Source of the DNA: Pinus tabuliformis
Lineage: Eukaryota; Streptophyta; Pinopsida; Pinales; Pinaceae
Assembly: GCA_031772625.1 (NCBI GenBank)
Contig: CM062818.1
Location: 1,283,078,277 to 1,283,142,276 of the forward strand
Reading direction: 5' to 3'
DNA length: 64,000 nt
The position numbers were made by a program, and so were the translations under genes. Shown here piece after piece: positions 33,890 through 47,119 of the stretch. How positions within the stretch are numbered: the first letter of the stretch is position 1; every line of letters begins with the position of its first letter. The notes under the pieces were generated by a model. That model searched no databases. It saw nothing but the letters and a program-made list of their open reading frames with translations, and was not told the origin of the DNA.

Positions 33890-34900
33890 TCAAAATAGAT
33901 GAGGTTCTCCATAACCTTAACATTTTAAAGGTTCCCTATATTTACCATTAAATCCCTTATTGCTGATTTCTGCCTATTGGGACCCAACTTGGGTTTGAAT
34001 CTGTGTTCTTAGTGCTTGGTTGTTGATTGGTTACTGATTGGTTACTGTTTTTGCTAAAGTTCTGGTTCTGACTTCCTTTACTAGGCTATTTAAATGGCCT
34101 ATATTTTCCACCCTTTCCATCTTGAGCCATCTTTCCTTCTTCTTATTAGACGAAGATTTTAAATTTTCATTTCTCTGCTTGGCCTGTTGGTAGCAGATTA
34201 TGGCTTTCGTAGTTGCTTTGTTCATAGTCTTTGGATCGTCATACTCTATTTTCTCTTTTAAAGAGAGTGGGAGACAGTTTAGAAAATGTTATACTTTTTC
34301 TTTTTCTTCTTTTAGGTATGACACATAGCGTAATAGATGAGTGAACTTGGTTACTAATTCGTCCATCGACATATGGCCCAGTTTTAGATCATGGAATTCT
34401 TTAGCCTTATCATCAAAATAACACTTAGTCAAATACTTTCCTTTAAACAACTGCTAGAATTCCTCCCATTCAACCTCTCTACCTTCTAAGTTATGAACTA
34501 TTCTCATTTCCTCCCACCACAAGGAGGATTTTTCTTGCAGTTCATAAGTAGCCAGCTTGGCTTTTAACTCTATAGAATAGTCATACACTTGAACGTATTT
34601 ATTAATATTGAGCAACCATGCTTCAACTACTTCTTATATACACTCGTCATAAGTTTAGGGTTTGATCTTTCGAAATTCTCCATGGAGTTCTATTTTGGGC
34701 CTCTTCCCTTGTTTTGTATGAATTTTTGATGAACTATGCTCCTCCCCTTCCTATGATTTTTCCTCCTTACTGTCCACCACCTACTCAATAATTTCCACTT
34801 AGATGTTTCACCTTAGTTTTCCTCATCCCTCACTACTTCTGCCATTTTGCGATTTGATTTATCGGTTAGATTCTAAATAAGTTTCTTTTGTTCAACATTG
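33890..34900 (-). pseudogene. Outer gypsy gag region (fossil)
   Basis: Reading the minus strand, 34640-34250 gives Retrotrans_gag-type phrases: LQEKSSLWWEEMR, then LFKGKYLTKCYFDDKAKEF, then LKLGHMSMDELVTKFTHLLR and SLKEKIEYDDPKTM. A Lys-rich tail follows (34225-34031). A worn knuckle with GYGEPHL appears near 33915. The 34900-35160 stretch is the leader after the primer site, with nothing recognised. Confidence 0.65.
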
Positions 34901-35164
34901 GATTTCAACAAATGTTCATGTCCTGCATGTAGATTTAGTAGCTCTTTCTGCAAAATTTTCATCATGTTTAATAGCTATTTGGTGGGTGCTTGCACTTGTT
35001 GTCTCAAATTCACATAAATTCTTCTCCAATATGTGTACATCCTTGTGGTTCAGGCATTTTTCTTGTCCTGTGCAGTTCTTCTTATTCTTTGTGTAAACAA
35101 AAACATTTATTTAATTAATAGAAAGTGTAGTGAGCTCAAAGGCCACAATATTGTAACCTGACTT

Positions 35165-35176
35165 ACTTTGATACCA
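35165..35176 (-). other. Primer-binding site of the outer gypsy element
   Basis: The minus strand reads TGGTATCAAAGT two bases after the LTR end TGTTACA. It differs from the initiator-Met site at two places. Confidence 0.8.
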
Positions 35177-35178
35177 TA

Positions 35179-36414
<1,236 letters not shown>

Positions 36415-38422
36415 TTCCAACCATAAAGTCATAACATGTGGTTCATATTGAGATCGTTTGTGCACAAAATGTGTTTTGGTTTCCATCTGAAAGAGCGAGG
36501 GTTTTTGAAGCTTCATGAGCACGATTTCTTCAGGAATCCACTAGCTGAAATATCGAGCTACACAAACATAGAGAGGCAAATTTGTCATTGTATTGACTGT
36601 AGGCATATTCCCTGTGCATGCTCAGTGACCCATGAAGACCGAAATCCTTATGTGCTGGCAGTAATGGTGAGGCTGAATTGCTACAAGTATAAAGGGTCAA
36701 ATACTTGGAAGGTGGATTGACAAATTGGGGCTGGAAAATTCGTTGCAATGGATTGCTTATTTAGAAAAGGAATCTAGTCACACATTCTCATCTCTGTCTG
36801 CAAGGGAGGCTTAGACCATTGGAGTATTCCCTTCAAATGAATTTCAATGCTTCAATTTTTGGGGAGGCTAAATCATTTGTTGGTTGTAGCTCATTGGCTC
36901 AAGTCCAAAAGAGGCTATTCTTCCATAACTATGTGATCCATCACTAGCAATGCCATTGGGCCAGAATCATATCCTAAATAGTGGATCAATTAAAAAGTGC
37001 TCGAGTCTCGTGTGTGGAAATTTGTATCCATCGTAAAAAATGAAGATCCTCTTAGACTTTCTAGCACTCTTCAAACACTAGTCAGTAATGATAATTTAAA
37101 ATACTAGCAAGATATCAAGTTTAGAAGGTACCAATGTTAAGAAGCAAAAGCTAAGAAGCCTCTAGTAAGTGAAGTTGTTGAGTTGTTGAGTGATTATTTT
37201 ACTACAAAAGTTTCATCTTGCAGCAAGAATGTACTAGTGTACCAAGCACCTGTGATGCATTTAAACCCAACCTAAAGGCATGACTAGGTTCTGTGACCTG
37301 TACGCTATATGGATAATGATAAAATGCTAGGGTTTCAAATAATATTGAAATCATTCCATTGAGTTTCAACAACATAGATTTGGAAGGAAATTGTATCGGT
37401 GCCTCTTTGATAACATGATAATATGGAAAGTAATAATGTCATGATGATAGTGATGATTGTGATTTGACAAATGATGATGATAGAAGTTTTATGACTGTGA
37501 TATTAACAATGAAATATGCTTGTAAATCCTATGACAGTATTCTGAAGTAGAATGAAGTATTGATGCATTGGTTGTTGACAATTGCCTTGAAGCCTTAATG
37601 TGCTAGTGTTGAATCCGTTAAAGTGGTAGAGTTCTGAATGTTGCTGTGAGTTATGTATCAATAAATAATAACTGGAGCTTCGTCATATTCATACATCATT
37701 ACATCAGGAGATAAGAGATGACAATATTCTTCTTTGAGTGCTAAGTAATACCTGTGCATCCATCAACAAATGAGTATAACATAGTGACCTACACTTGCAT
37801 CAGTGATATTAATGAGATTTGGGTGATGATGATTTGAGAATATGCGAACAATAACACTACTACTGTGACAATATACCTATAATAGTTGTGATTGTGCTAA
37901 CATTGAACTTACTATAGAGCATAGTGACCTTGAGTATTCTTAATGGAAGTGATATCATACTCTTGATAGTGACAATGATCTTAATGATTGATAGTGGCAG
38001 TGATGGCAGAGAAGGAGTGACAACAAATGGTTGTGGTGTGGTAGCAGAGAGATAGTAGTGAAATGTTGTGACAACAATAGTAGTTGCAGCGACAGTAACA
38101 ACAAGTGGTTGTGGTGAGATAGAAACATTGGCAGTGGTGAGTAAGTGATTGTTAGGGAGGCTGGGGACTCTTGTAGGCTAGGTCTGCAAGCATCTTCGGA
38201 CTTGGGGAGTGTTTCAATTCCTTCCAAATTAGTTGGTAAAGCTTATATGTAAACCATACATAATGTAAAGTGGTTGTTGAAGACCATTTCTTGTGTACTG
38301 TAATTCATGTGATGATGACATTTATGTTTACTTTAATGCTTTGAATATTTATTCTAATACATTAACCAATTGTGTAAAAATAAGGGAAATATTGTTTCAC
38401 CCATCTCTCAATATTTCCAACA
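36415..38422. other. Unassigned DNA, possible LTR at right end
   Basis: No element or gene can be named. A plus-strand open block at 36436-36720 has a Cys/His-rich patch (RQICHCIDCRHIPCACSVTH) but no family match. Positions 37430-38110 are rich in GATGAT and TGATGA phrases. The last bases, CTCAATATTTCCAACA ending at 38422, look like the end of a Sirevirus-type LTR. A primer site follows, so part of this stretch is probably that LTR. Its start was not found. Confidence 0.35.
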
Positions 38423-39600
38423 ATTGGTATTAGAGTCGATCCTTCATTGGAAGCTTAATTGCTTGAAGGTAGATCTGTAGCATTGATTGGTGGAAGTTAC
38501 AATTGAAGTAAGATGGATGTTGATCCCAAAGAAGATGTTAAATCCCTCAAAGCAAAAAGTTTTAAATTGGAATGAGGTAGGGATTTGGTCAAAGTTTGGT
38601 ATAGTAGTGCTTGTGCGGAAATTAAAGAGCTGAAGACTAAGAAGGAGAAGCATTTCAATAACTGGAGATGTTTTGTAGTTAAAATCAACCAACTTCATAA
38701 TCAAATTGATAAACAACTAATGCTAGAAAAGGACCATGAACTTTATGAAGAAAAGAAGGAAATAGATCATCTCAAAAGCATTCTAGAAGAGGAAAACAAG
38801 AGGGAAAGAACCTTAACAAGGCAGGTCAAGGAAAAAGAAAAGGAAAATAAATGGAGCAAGCATGATAAAGAACTTGGCAAGAAAACCACCTCCTTAAAGA
38901 GGGAACTTGAAGAGGCCAAGAGGACTAAGGAAGTCTTAAGAAATCAAAAGAAGCATAAGGAAGAGGATTGCATAATTCATGAACAAGAAATGGTCATTTT
39001 GAGAGAAAAAGTGGACAAGTTGAAATAAAAATTGAGGAGTTCACAGCCCTTGGATGACATCATCAATTTCCAAAGATCACCACTTATTAAGACATGTCTT
39101 GGATATGTTGACAAGTCCTCATGTTGCAAGGATGAAGATGTATAAGAAGAAGAAATGTCAGATGATGAAGATGAATAGAAGCCTCATGAAGAGAATCATC
39201 ACTCCAAAGATGAAGAGAATCCACTTGTCAAAGAAGAAAAGAAGCCTCATGCAAAAAATGAAGAGAAGCCCAAAGTCAAGGTCTCGCATAAGTCAACCAA
39301 AACTAGAAGCTAGAAGACAAATGCCTCAAGAAATTAAGATGATGCATTCAAGACACCTAATTATAATAGAGAATTCAGAAGTGGAGAGAAACATAAATAT
39401 TCTCAAGGGCGAGACACCTTCAACAAATATTCAACCTATACACCTAGGTATACAGGCACATTTTATGGTTATTGTTATGCATGTTCTAACTATGGACACA
39501 AAGCTTGAGTTTGCAGGGAATATAGAAAGAGTATTGATAGAGGGTTTTATCAAAGCCCTAGAAGCATATTTTTAGGAAGACAAGACAAAGTCCCATATTC
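38423..39600 (+). mobile_element. Sirevirus-like copia fragment: primer site and gag
   Basis: TGGTATTAGAGT at 38425-38436 is close to the initiator-Met primer site. Gag begins at an ATG near 38513 (MDVDPKEDVKSL). The block 38585-39028 is a long charged coiled coil. It leads to the phrase QPLDDIINFQRSPLIKTCLG (about 39043-39105). The same phrase type (ALDDMLSHQRCPF) occurs in the Sirevirus-like gag at 57342-57974. A CCHC knuckle of the form CYACSNYGHKA lies near 39475-39512. No pol follows. It is broken and truncated. Confidence 0.65.
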
Positions 39601-40317
39601 CTATGACAACAAAAGTTACAACACCTTTGCTCCATTACTGAGATTGTTTAATCAAGTCGGAGCAAAGTACTATAAGTAAATTCAACTCGTAATCTTCTTG
39701 TAATAATCAAGAAATAAACATTCATGTGATAACAAGAAAGAATAAATATTTTACAAAGAGAGAAACATCACCATTTATCTGACACAAGAATCCTGAAACA
39801 ATACTGCCTCTGTATTTCTGATTTGATTACTTTCAAATGAAAATTACACAGTTTACAATTGAATAAAGATCTTATCTTCTCCACAATCCACCCTTTCCAA
39901 TTCTTTTTACAAAATACTTATAAAGTCTATCTTGAACTAATTCGGACTTCAAATAAAATTTATTACAAAATAGTATCTACCAGAAGATGTAGATATTTCA
40001 AAAATATAACTAAATGATAACAATCCTGGACTAATTCGGATGTTCTGTTCACACTTTGAGGATTGTTGTTGATGTATGTAGCTATATTTCTACTTCTTCT
40101 GTTTGACTACACCCAATTTGTATGATTTATGTTTGATTTTAATCAGTGAGCTCCAATAGTTTATCCCATCTTTATTCATTAGGAATATAAAATTTACCAT
40201 ATTTTAAAATCTTTCATCCACTTTTGTGTATGTTTGAAAAGTTGGTTTATTGAGAAACATATGATGGATTTCATGATGAATTAATAGGTCATATTGTAGG
40301 CCTTCCATCAAAGCTTC
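39601..40317. other. A/T-rich sequence, no gene recognised
   Basis: Nothing recognisable as coding was found. The phrase GACTAATTCGGATGTTC near 40030 repeats GAACTAATTCGGACTTC near 39936. It may be the 3' side of the minus-strand remnant that ends at 40318, or part of an unidentified LTR. Confidence 0.3.
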
Positions 40318-40685
40318 TCAATTTATTATTCCTCTCACTTTGGAAAATTTGGATGTATTTGCAACTCTATTACATAATTGGTCTTGATAGTTCTCTAATG
40401 GAATCAATTTTCCATTAGAAGCTCTCAAAGGTGGAAGCCCTTTCTCCTGTAACAAATTAAATTTTCTGTTAAATCTCTTTACTTGTAGTTCTAACTCTTT
40501 GCACTTGTTTTCACGCTGTATCATCAAGTTCTTCTTTATTAGAAATCTTTTCACTTCCATGATTGTGCATGTTCTATCTTGAATTTGAAGTTCTTTGAGC
40601 TCGTCCTTAGTCTTCGAGTTCAACATCTTGATAATTCTGTGTGCTTCTGCAGGCCTGTGTTCAATTTGAACCTTTGTTTATTCAA

Positions 40686-41018
40686 TGTTAGGCCCCTATA
40701 CTACTAGTGTAACCCCTTATTGTTATTAGTACAACCCCCTTATTATATTGATATACCCATGTAGTGCCCATATTGTTACTATTATGCCCCATAGAAGCCC
40801 ACTATTGTTATTATTGTGCGCTTACATTATTATTGTTATGTCGGCTCTGATTATATTATGACCCCTTAGACTCCTATATATAGAAAGGAGGTCTTTTCAT
40901 TTGTATCATCCAAGAATTGTTCATTTGTGTAATGTAAAGGAGGTTTCCCCCTTGAAGAGGCTGAATTATAAGGCGTTGATCTATCTTTTCTATCTTTTTG
41001 TGAGTTGGTTTCATAACA
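40686..41018 (+). repeat. 5' LTR of the mosaic chromovirus
   Basis: It is 333 bp. CTCCTATATATAGAAAGG near 40873 is a good TATA element. The primer site follows directly at 41021. Confidence 0.95.
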
Positions 41019-41605
41019 TTTGGTATCAGAGCTTTGGATTTTAGGTTTTTGCTACTCCAAATAAGTCATCGTGGAATTTTCACTATAACTTGTTTTCTGC
41101 GACGTTTCAGAAGCGAAAAAAAAACCCATTTGAGATGAAATCTTACTGAACCTTGGGTCCGAATTTCAGAGCTTTTCGCACTATATTTGCGGAGATATGA
41201 TCTGAAGAAATTGGTCTTTTTGCAAACTCCTGAATTACATTCCAAATAGGTGACCTTGGGAAAATCGTCATAACTTTCTCTCTGAGCATCAGATTGAAAT
41301 TTCATAAGAAGGTGTAGAAAGAGGACAGGTATTAGTTTCTTGTATATATATTTTTAGAGCCAAAGGTCGAAACAGTGACACATGGCACGTCGTACAAGTT
41401 CGCTCTACTGAACTAGTCTATAATCAGGTCACTGTGGGAGATTTGGCATAACTCTTCCTTGGAGAATCCAATTTGGATCATACTGGTGGCATTGGAAATA
41501 GGACGTAGAGGGCTACTGTAGATCACAATTTTAGAACTTAAAGATCTAAAAGTACAGAGTTATAGTCGTTTCAAGATCGAGTTCTTAAAATCAAGAAAAA
41601 GCAAG
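41019..41605 (+). other. Primer site and leader of the mosaic chromovirus
   Basis: TGGTATCAGAGC occurs near 41021-41032. The next 570 bases are a non-coding leader containing two loosely similar blocks. Each has a TCATAACTTTCTCT or GCATAACTCTTCCT-like phrase followed by GAAATAGG-like wording. Confidence 0.7.
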
Positions 41606-41971
41606 ATGAGGAAGTTTGATGGCAAGGCTCCGGTAAATTGGATACTTCAGATGGAGCAATATTTTGATCTACATGGTGTACTGATATTACAAAAGGTATG
41701 TATTGCATCTTCATATTTAGAACCGGATCAATTTTTATGGTATAAAGGGCTTTGCTTTCGTAAACAACTTGTTACGTGGTCAATTTTCACGGAGGAAATG
41801 ATAGCACATTATGAGGATACAAAGAGCAACACCTTCTTTAGAGCAACACCACAACAATTGGAAAAAGTAAAAGGGCTTTGTTACATAGTGGCAAGTAAGA
41901 TTATGGCAACAAGGAAGTCTACCCCTCACAACTATAAAGATGGAAGTGTTATTTCTTCTAGCCTTCCATAA
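41606..41971 (+). pseudogene. Chromovirus gag piece
   Basis: The open block begins MRKFDGKAPVNWILQMEQYF, matching the start of the chromovirus gag domain (FDGKDPVTWILQMEQYFD-like in the family). It continues LEPDQFLWYKGLCFRKQLVT and WSIFTEEMIAHYEDTKSNTF. The rest of gag is not present in normal form. Confidence 0.75.
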
Positions 41972-42132
41972 CCTACAAGGGTTACACCACAACAATTGGA
42001 AGAAAAATGAGAAAAAGGGCTTTGTTACAATTGTGATAGCAAATGCACTAAAGGTCATAAGAGTATGATGAGGAGGAAGAAAAGGATCAAGAAACATCAA
42101 AAGAAGAGGATATATGTCAGGACCCAAACCCA

Positions 42133-42501
42133 GAGAAAGAAGAAATGAATCAGACCATATCTTGTAAATCATTGGCAAGAATTACCACTCCTCAAACTCT
42201 CAAGATAGAAGGACATATCAAGAAGAAAAAGGTGCAAGAAGTGAAAGATCACATCGAGAAAGAAGAAATGAATCCAACCATATCTTGTAATTCATTGGTT
42301 GGAATTACCACTCCTCAAACTATCAAGATAGAAGGGCATATCAAGAAGAAAAATGTTCAAGAAGTGAAAGATCACATTGAGCATCAAGAAATGAATCCGA
42401 CCATATCTTGTAAAGGATTGGAAGAAATTACCACTCCTCAAACTCTAAAGATAGAAGGACATATCAAGAAGAAAAAGGTTTAAGCAGTGAAAGATCACAT
42501 C
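42133..42501 (+). repeat. In-frame tandem repeat, three units of 123 bp
   Basis: Units start at 42133, 42256 and 42379, and a fourth start at 42502 is only partial. Each encodes about 41 residues. The core ITTPQTLKIEGHIKKKKVQE resembles the segment just before the protease active site of chromoviruses (the ALTGISTPQTMKI type phrase). Unit length is a multiple of three and the reading frame is kept across the junctions. The units are about 90% alike. Confidence 0.9.
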
Positions 42502-43205
42502 GAGCATCAACAACAAGTTCTCCAACTTTTAAAGGATAATGCCACTTTGGTGCAAAATCGAATGAAACAACAGGCAGATCAACATCGTAGTGAAAAATGT
42601 TTTGATGTAGGTGATTGAGTATTTTTACTGCCATATCTCAAGCAAGCTATTTATGAGAAGGAAATGTTGGAAATACTATATGCACTTAAGAAATGGCGAC
42701 CTTACCGAATGGGAAGACACTTCAAGGTAAAAATGGATCATGATAGTCTTAAATACTTTTTAGAATAACTATTATATTTAGAAGAAAAAAAAATGGGTCA
42801 CAAATATGTTGGGTTATGACTTTGACATCATCTATAGAAAAGGGAAGCAAAATTTTGTTGCATATGCACTCTCAAGAAAGGATGAGGATGTGGAAGCATT
42901 GTTTTGTGATATTTCTATTATCCAACTAGATTGGATAAACAAAACAAGGGATGAATGGAAGAAGGACGAAGAAGTATGACCACTTATTCAAAAGTTGCAA
43001 AAGATCCTAATTCAAACAATATTTCCAGGAATTGAATAGGAAGGAAAAATCATATTGGAACCTGGAGCAGTCACAGAAACAAGAACCCGACAGCTACGAA
43101 AGTGATCAATTTCAGAGTATCTCATCAAGTCGAAGAACTTATCCTCTGAAGATTCCACATGGGAGGACAAGAATTTTATATAGAAGCATCAAGAACTACT
43201 CAAGC
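42502..43205 (+). pseudogene. Integrase-tail phrase, RNase H piece and chromodomain-like end
   Basis: Directly after the repeats comes LLKDNATLVQNRMKQQADQH (about 42522-42580), which belongs in the C-terminal part of chromovirus integrase. An RNase H piece follows at about 42645-42900 (EMLEILYALKKWRPYRMGRH and YDFDIIYRKGKQNFVAYALS). The last part, 43020-43205, ends in a chromodomain-like stretch with the STWED motif region. The order differs from the usual gag-protease-RT-RNase H-integrase-chromodomain. Confidence 0.7.
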
Positions 43206-43238
43206 GTTGAGGACAACACTTTTTGAAGGAGAGGGGAA

Positions 43239-43570
43239 TGTTAGGCCCCTATACTACTAGTGTAACCCATTATTGTTATTAGTACAACCCCCTTATTATA
43301 TTGATATACCCATGTAGTGCCCATATTGTTACTATTATGCCCCATAGAAGCCCACTATTGTTATTATTGTGCCCTTACATTATTATTGTTATGTCAGCTC
43401 TGATTATATATGACCCCTTAGACTCCTATATATAGAAAGGAGGTATTTTCATTTGTATCATCCAAGAATTTTTCATTTGTGTAATGTAAAGGAGGTCGCC
43501 CCCTCGAAGAGGCTGAATTATAAGGCATTGATCTATCTTTTCTATCTTTTTGTGAGCTGGTTTCATAACA
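43239..43570 (+). repeat. 3' LTR of the mosaic chromovirus
   Basis: It is 332 bp, TGTTAGGCCCC to TTTCATAACA, preceded by GAAGGAGAGGGGAA and followed by the TTCAA duplication. Confidence 0.95.
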
Positions 43571-46204
43571 TTCAACTGCTGCTTTGACATTCAGTACTAG
43601 TTCCTCATGCTCAAATATAATGTGATATTTGCATTAATATTATGCCATATGCTTTGCTTAGCCTCTACCAACATTTTTGCTATTAATGATTAATTTTCAT
43701 ACTTTCCAAGATGTTGGGTAAGATTGAAATTTTTTGCACTTCTGCTAAATATGCATTTTTAGCTTTGATTTTATTTTCCTCCTTTCTTTTCAATAATGCT
43801 AAAAATCTTTCATTTTCTTGGTTAGTTAATGATAAATATCCTAGAGCTTTCACTAATTTTTCAGAGGAGCCTGCAGTGGTTGATCTTGTTACTTCTATTG
43901 AGGTTTTTGCTACTGTTTGCTGTGCTGATGTACATACAACTACCAAATGTTCTTTCTCTTTCAAAAGCAACTCCATATCTGTCTCCATTTTCTAAATTTG
44001 CACATTTTGTTCAACTATCAGCGTGAACAAAGTTTCCTTCTCTACATCTAACTCTGTAATTTCTTTAGCCCGTGGGTGCTCTATGGTTGGAAGCTTGAGC
44101 TATTTTCTGAGAGCTGGAATATCAACATTATTGTTCTTTATCATATCCTTAGCTGCTTTGATGTCATTGGGATCATATCCTAATTTAATTACCAAATATT
44201 CAAGGGCTTTAGTTCTAGTGTCTTTAGCCAAGGATGGCATCCTTTCCATCTTCAGCTGTGAATGAATGCTATTTAGTGAGGATTTCAATTTAGAGACTAC
44301 CATGGCTAAACTCATTAGTGTTGAATATATCGTATCACCAGCCTATTTATGCAAGTCAATTTGATCAATGGCATGGATTTTCTTGGTGTCAAAATAAAAG
44401 ACAAATGTTTTGTAATCTTTTGTAGTTTTAGGAGCTGTAACTTTAGGTTCCATGAAATCCATTTGGAATTATCCCTTCTCTATGTCTAGTGTAGACAACA
44501 ATCTATGCTGAGTGGTAGCAAATTGTTTCCAAAATTCTAAATGCGTTGTGACTTTCAAAGCTTCATTTTTCCTCTTGATATCTCTGTACCTACCAAAATT
44601 TTATGTTGTGTTTCAATCTAGGATGTAGAAGGCATTGGGGAGGTTGTTGTATCTTCAATATGTGTAAAATAAGTAGTGGGAAGACATGTCAAAAAAACTG
44701 TAGATTGGTCCTGTGAGCCTTTGTCTTTTGATGATTCTTCCTGGGTATTTTTCTTCTTTCTTCTTTTGAAAAGAAGAGAATCTGCACCTGAGTCTGTAGG
44801 AGACATACTCTCCCTAGATCTCTTAGCTTCTTTTTATTTTGAGATAGAGATGCCTGACTGACAATTTGCTCTTGAGCCTCTTGTAGTGTATTCTCTGTCC
44901 ACTCCTATTGATTATCATATTGCTCAATTTCCGACCTAGGTGTATGTACATAAGGTGTGGTCTTCTGCTCAACTTTTAATTTTGAAATTATCCTTGCAGG
45001 ATCATATGCCCATGTGAAACTCAATTTTAATTTAATTTGCTTTTGTAACTCATATGCTTCCTTTGTTCCTTCTCTGGTGTTGACGATGTAAGGACCAATG
45101 TGTGCCTTCAGTTTAAACTGCGCATTCTTCTTTCTTGGCACAAAATGCAGGTCATCCATATTCAACATTTTCCTGATATATTCCAAGGCAAAGATTCTTA
45201 CTGGTACAAAACTTGGCAACCTGTAGGGAGGGAGTTCACATCCATAGATTCAAATTTTTGTATAATTCTAGTAAAAATACTAGTCTCCAACCTTGGCTTG
45301 TTCTGTAGGATGTAAATCTCTTTTGATTTATGGTGAAATCCTTAGTATAACATTGCTACTAAGAAGAAATAAGGATACATGCAAAAATTGATCTACAAAA
45401 TTACTAAATGAACATTCCTCTTAATTCTTTCTCACCAAGGAAGTTTAGTGAATGACTGATAGTGGTCTTCCCTGCACATCCACCTTCTGCAACTGAAATT
45501 TGAACTTGTCTGCTTGATAAAATGACATCAAATATACAAGGAATGAATGGTGTTTGAATGCACCTTCAGTAGTAAACTTCAGAAACTGATCATGAATAAC
45601 ATTTGATAGATATTGACTATAGTTGAAAATGACTGATGGCTTCTGACCAATTGAGAACACTGACAAAAATCCTAACACTACTTCATCTACCCATTGATCT
45701 GTGGGATAACCTAATAGGCAAGTAACCATAGAAATAACTTGCCTTGACATTTCAAGGAAAATAGAAGTAGAATATGGGGGATTATTTATGGGTAACTTAG
45801 AATTTTCAGGCAGAAAAGACTCAAAAATATGGGCTCGTTGAGAGAAAGTAAGCTTATGGTATATTTCCATGAGTGAATAAGTGGAAAATGGATGTAAGGG
45901 AGCTTGAGGATTAATCTGAAGAGCTTGGAAGATACCTGAGATGACACCATGTAACAAATTCTTGGAAGACATGAGTTTGGGGAAAAATGAATTGAGGTAA
46001 GAATGACTCCCATATGCTCAATTCATCATTGTTATCTAAGAATTTTTGATTTGCATAGTTGTGGAGCTCATACAAGTCAAACTCACACTGGATCTTAGAT
46101 ATTTTATACAGTGTGTCGACCAAAGGAAGTTCATCTAAGTTAAAAACATGAGGTAATACAGGACTTTCAACAACCATTTTCTCCTTTCCTTTATGAGATG
46201 ACAT

Positions 46205-47019
46205 ATTTGACTGTAATGGAGGCTATCTGAATGGTGTTACGAGACTGTATTTGTTACGACACTGTATTTTGTTGATGATAGAAAGGAGAATGCTGCTACA
46301 AAGGGCATTGGTGCACTTGAAAAACTTCGGGTCAAAACCTTCACAGATAAAATGAAATGGAAAAAGGGACTAATGCAGGGTGATGCAGGTTTTTTTTAAA
46401 GCAAGAGGGGGGTGAATATAAAAAACATTACCATTTTTGGAGCATTTATTAAAAAAGTTAAACATTGGAAAGATTTATTAATGGCCAACATTCATATAAC
46501 TGTTGGCGGGAAGATTCAATGGGAAACGATAACATGACGTGGGTGAATGAGGGGATAACAGGTGGCGTGGGTTGAATGAAGTGGGAGTGGAAAGGGCACA
46601 GAGCGGGAGTGGGAAGGCAATTTTTAGGGGGGAAGTATGGGTGGTAAGTGGTATCAGTGGAGGGTGCCCCATACTCACCATGGATCCGCCATGTGGATTT
46701 CACCAGTTTCCACAAAATCCACATTTCAGAACCCCCCCCGGTTAACCTTCAAAAGTGAGTGGGGGGGGGGGGGGGGGGGGCGAACATCGTCCTCCGCCTT
46801 GATTCGGGTACGATCTCATCCATTCAATTAGCATTTTATCGAAAGGCGACAACATCACATCTCCATTTATTTGCAACTTTAATAAAATATTTTTGATAAT
46901 TAATTAAAATTAAGCATAATAAAAAAAACTAAATCGGCATTTTAATTAGTGCGCTGTTTTGGAGATTTTTATTTTTATTTTCTTTATACTTTTTATTCAT
47001 TCTTTTTCTATTTTTATGA
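46205..47019. other. Unassigned DNA with a 20-base G run
   Basis: No coding is convincing. AGAGGGGGGTGAAT near 46407 resembles the inner edge of a minus-strand Sirevirus LTR (compare 52680 and 58550), but no partner was found. A run of 20 G lies at 46761-46780. The rest is A/T-rich. Confidence 0.4.
46761..46780 (+). repeat. Poly-G tract (20 bases)
   Basis: Twenty consecutive G, preceded by CCCCCCCC at 46731-46738, so the two runs could pair. The length may be uncertain because such runs are hard to sequence. Confidence 0.85.
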
Positions 47020-47025
47020 TCTCTC

Positions 47026-47119
<94 letters not shown>

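Larger units (their letters stand above)
40686..43570 (+). mobile_element. Small mosaic chromovirus with 333-bp LTRs
   Basis: TTCAA is duplicated at 40681-40685 and 43571-43575. LTRs run TGTTAGGCCCC to TTTCATAACA. The primer site TGGTATCAGAGC begins just after the left LTR, and a GAAGGAGAGGGG polypurine tract precedes the right one. The 2.2-kb interior holds a gag piece, a threefold 123-bp repeat built from a protease-proximal segment, an integrase-tail phrase, an RNase H piece and a chromodomain-like end. RT and the integrase core are absent and the pieces are not in the usual chromovirus order. LTRs differ at roughly 11 positions (about 97% identity), so it is one of the younger insertions. 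Confidence 0.92.
40318..46204 (-). pseudogene. Long unrecognised protein remnant, interrupted by a chromovirus
   Basis: Several open blocks follow one another on the minus strand and share a protein-like composition. 46204-45911 starts MSSHKGKEKMVVESPVLPH and includes ELSIWESFLPQFIFPQTHVF. 45972-45445 includes PTDQWVDEVVLGFLSVFSIG and IFNYSQYLSNVIHDQFLKFT. 45219-44905 has PSFVPVRIFALEYIRKMLNM. 44315-44100 has LGYDPNDIKAAKDMIKNN. 43988-43683 and 40626-40318 are Lys/Glu-rich helical. The reading resumes on the far side of the element at 40686-43570, which carries a TTCAA duplication. I do not recognise the family. It could be a host gene relic or an extra ORF of a large retroelement. Confidence 0.45.

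Noticed and set aside
37573-38422. 840-bp LTR starting at TGTTGACAATTGCC and ending at 38422
   Set aside because: The right edge is supported by the primer site, but the proposed start rests on a six-base match and no second copy exists here.
46395-46440. Sirevirus LTR edge suggested by AGAGGGGGGTGAAT
   Set aside because: Only a short motif match to 52680 and 58550. No primer site, partner LTR or target duplication.
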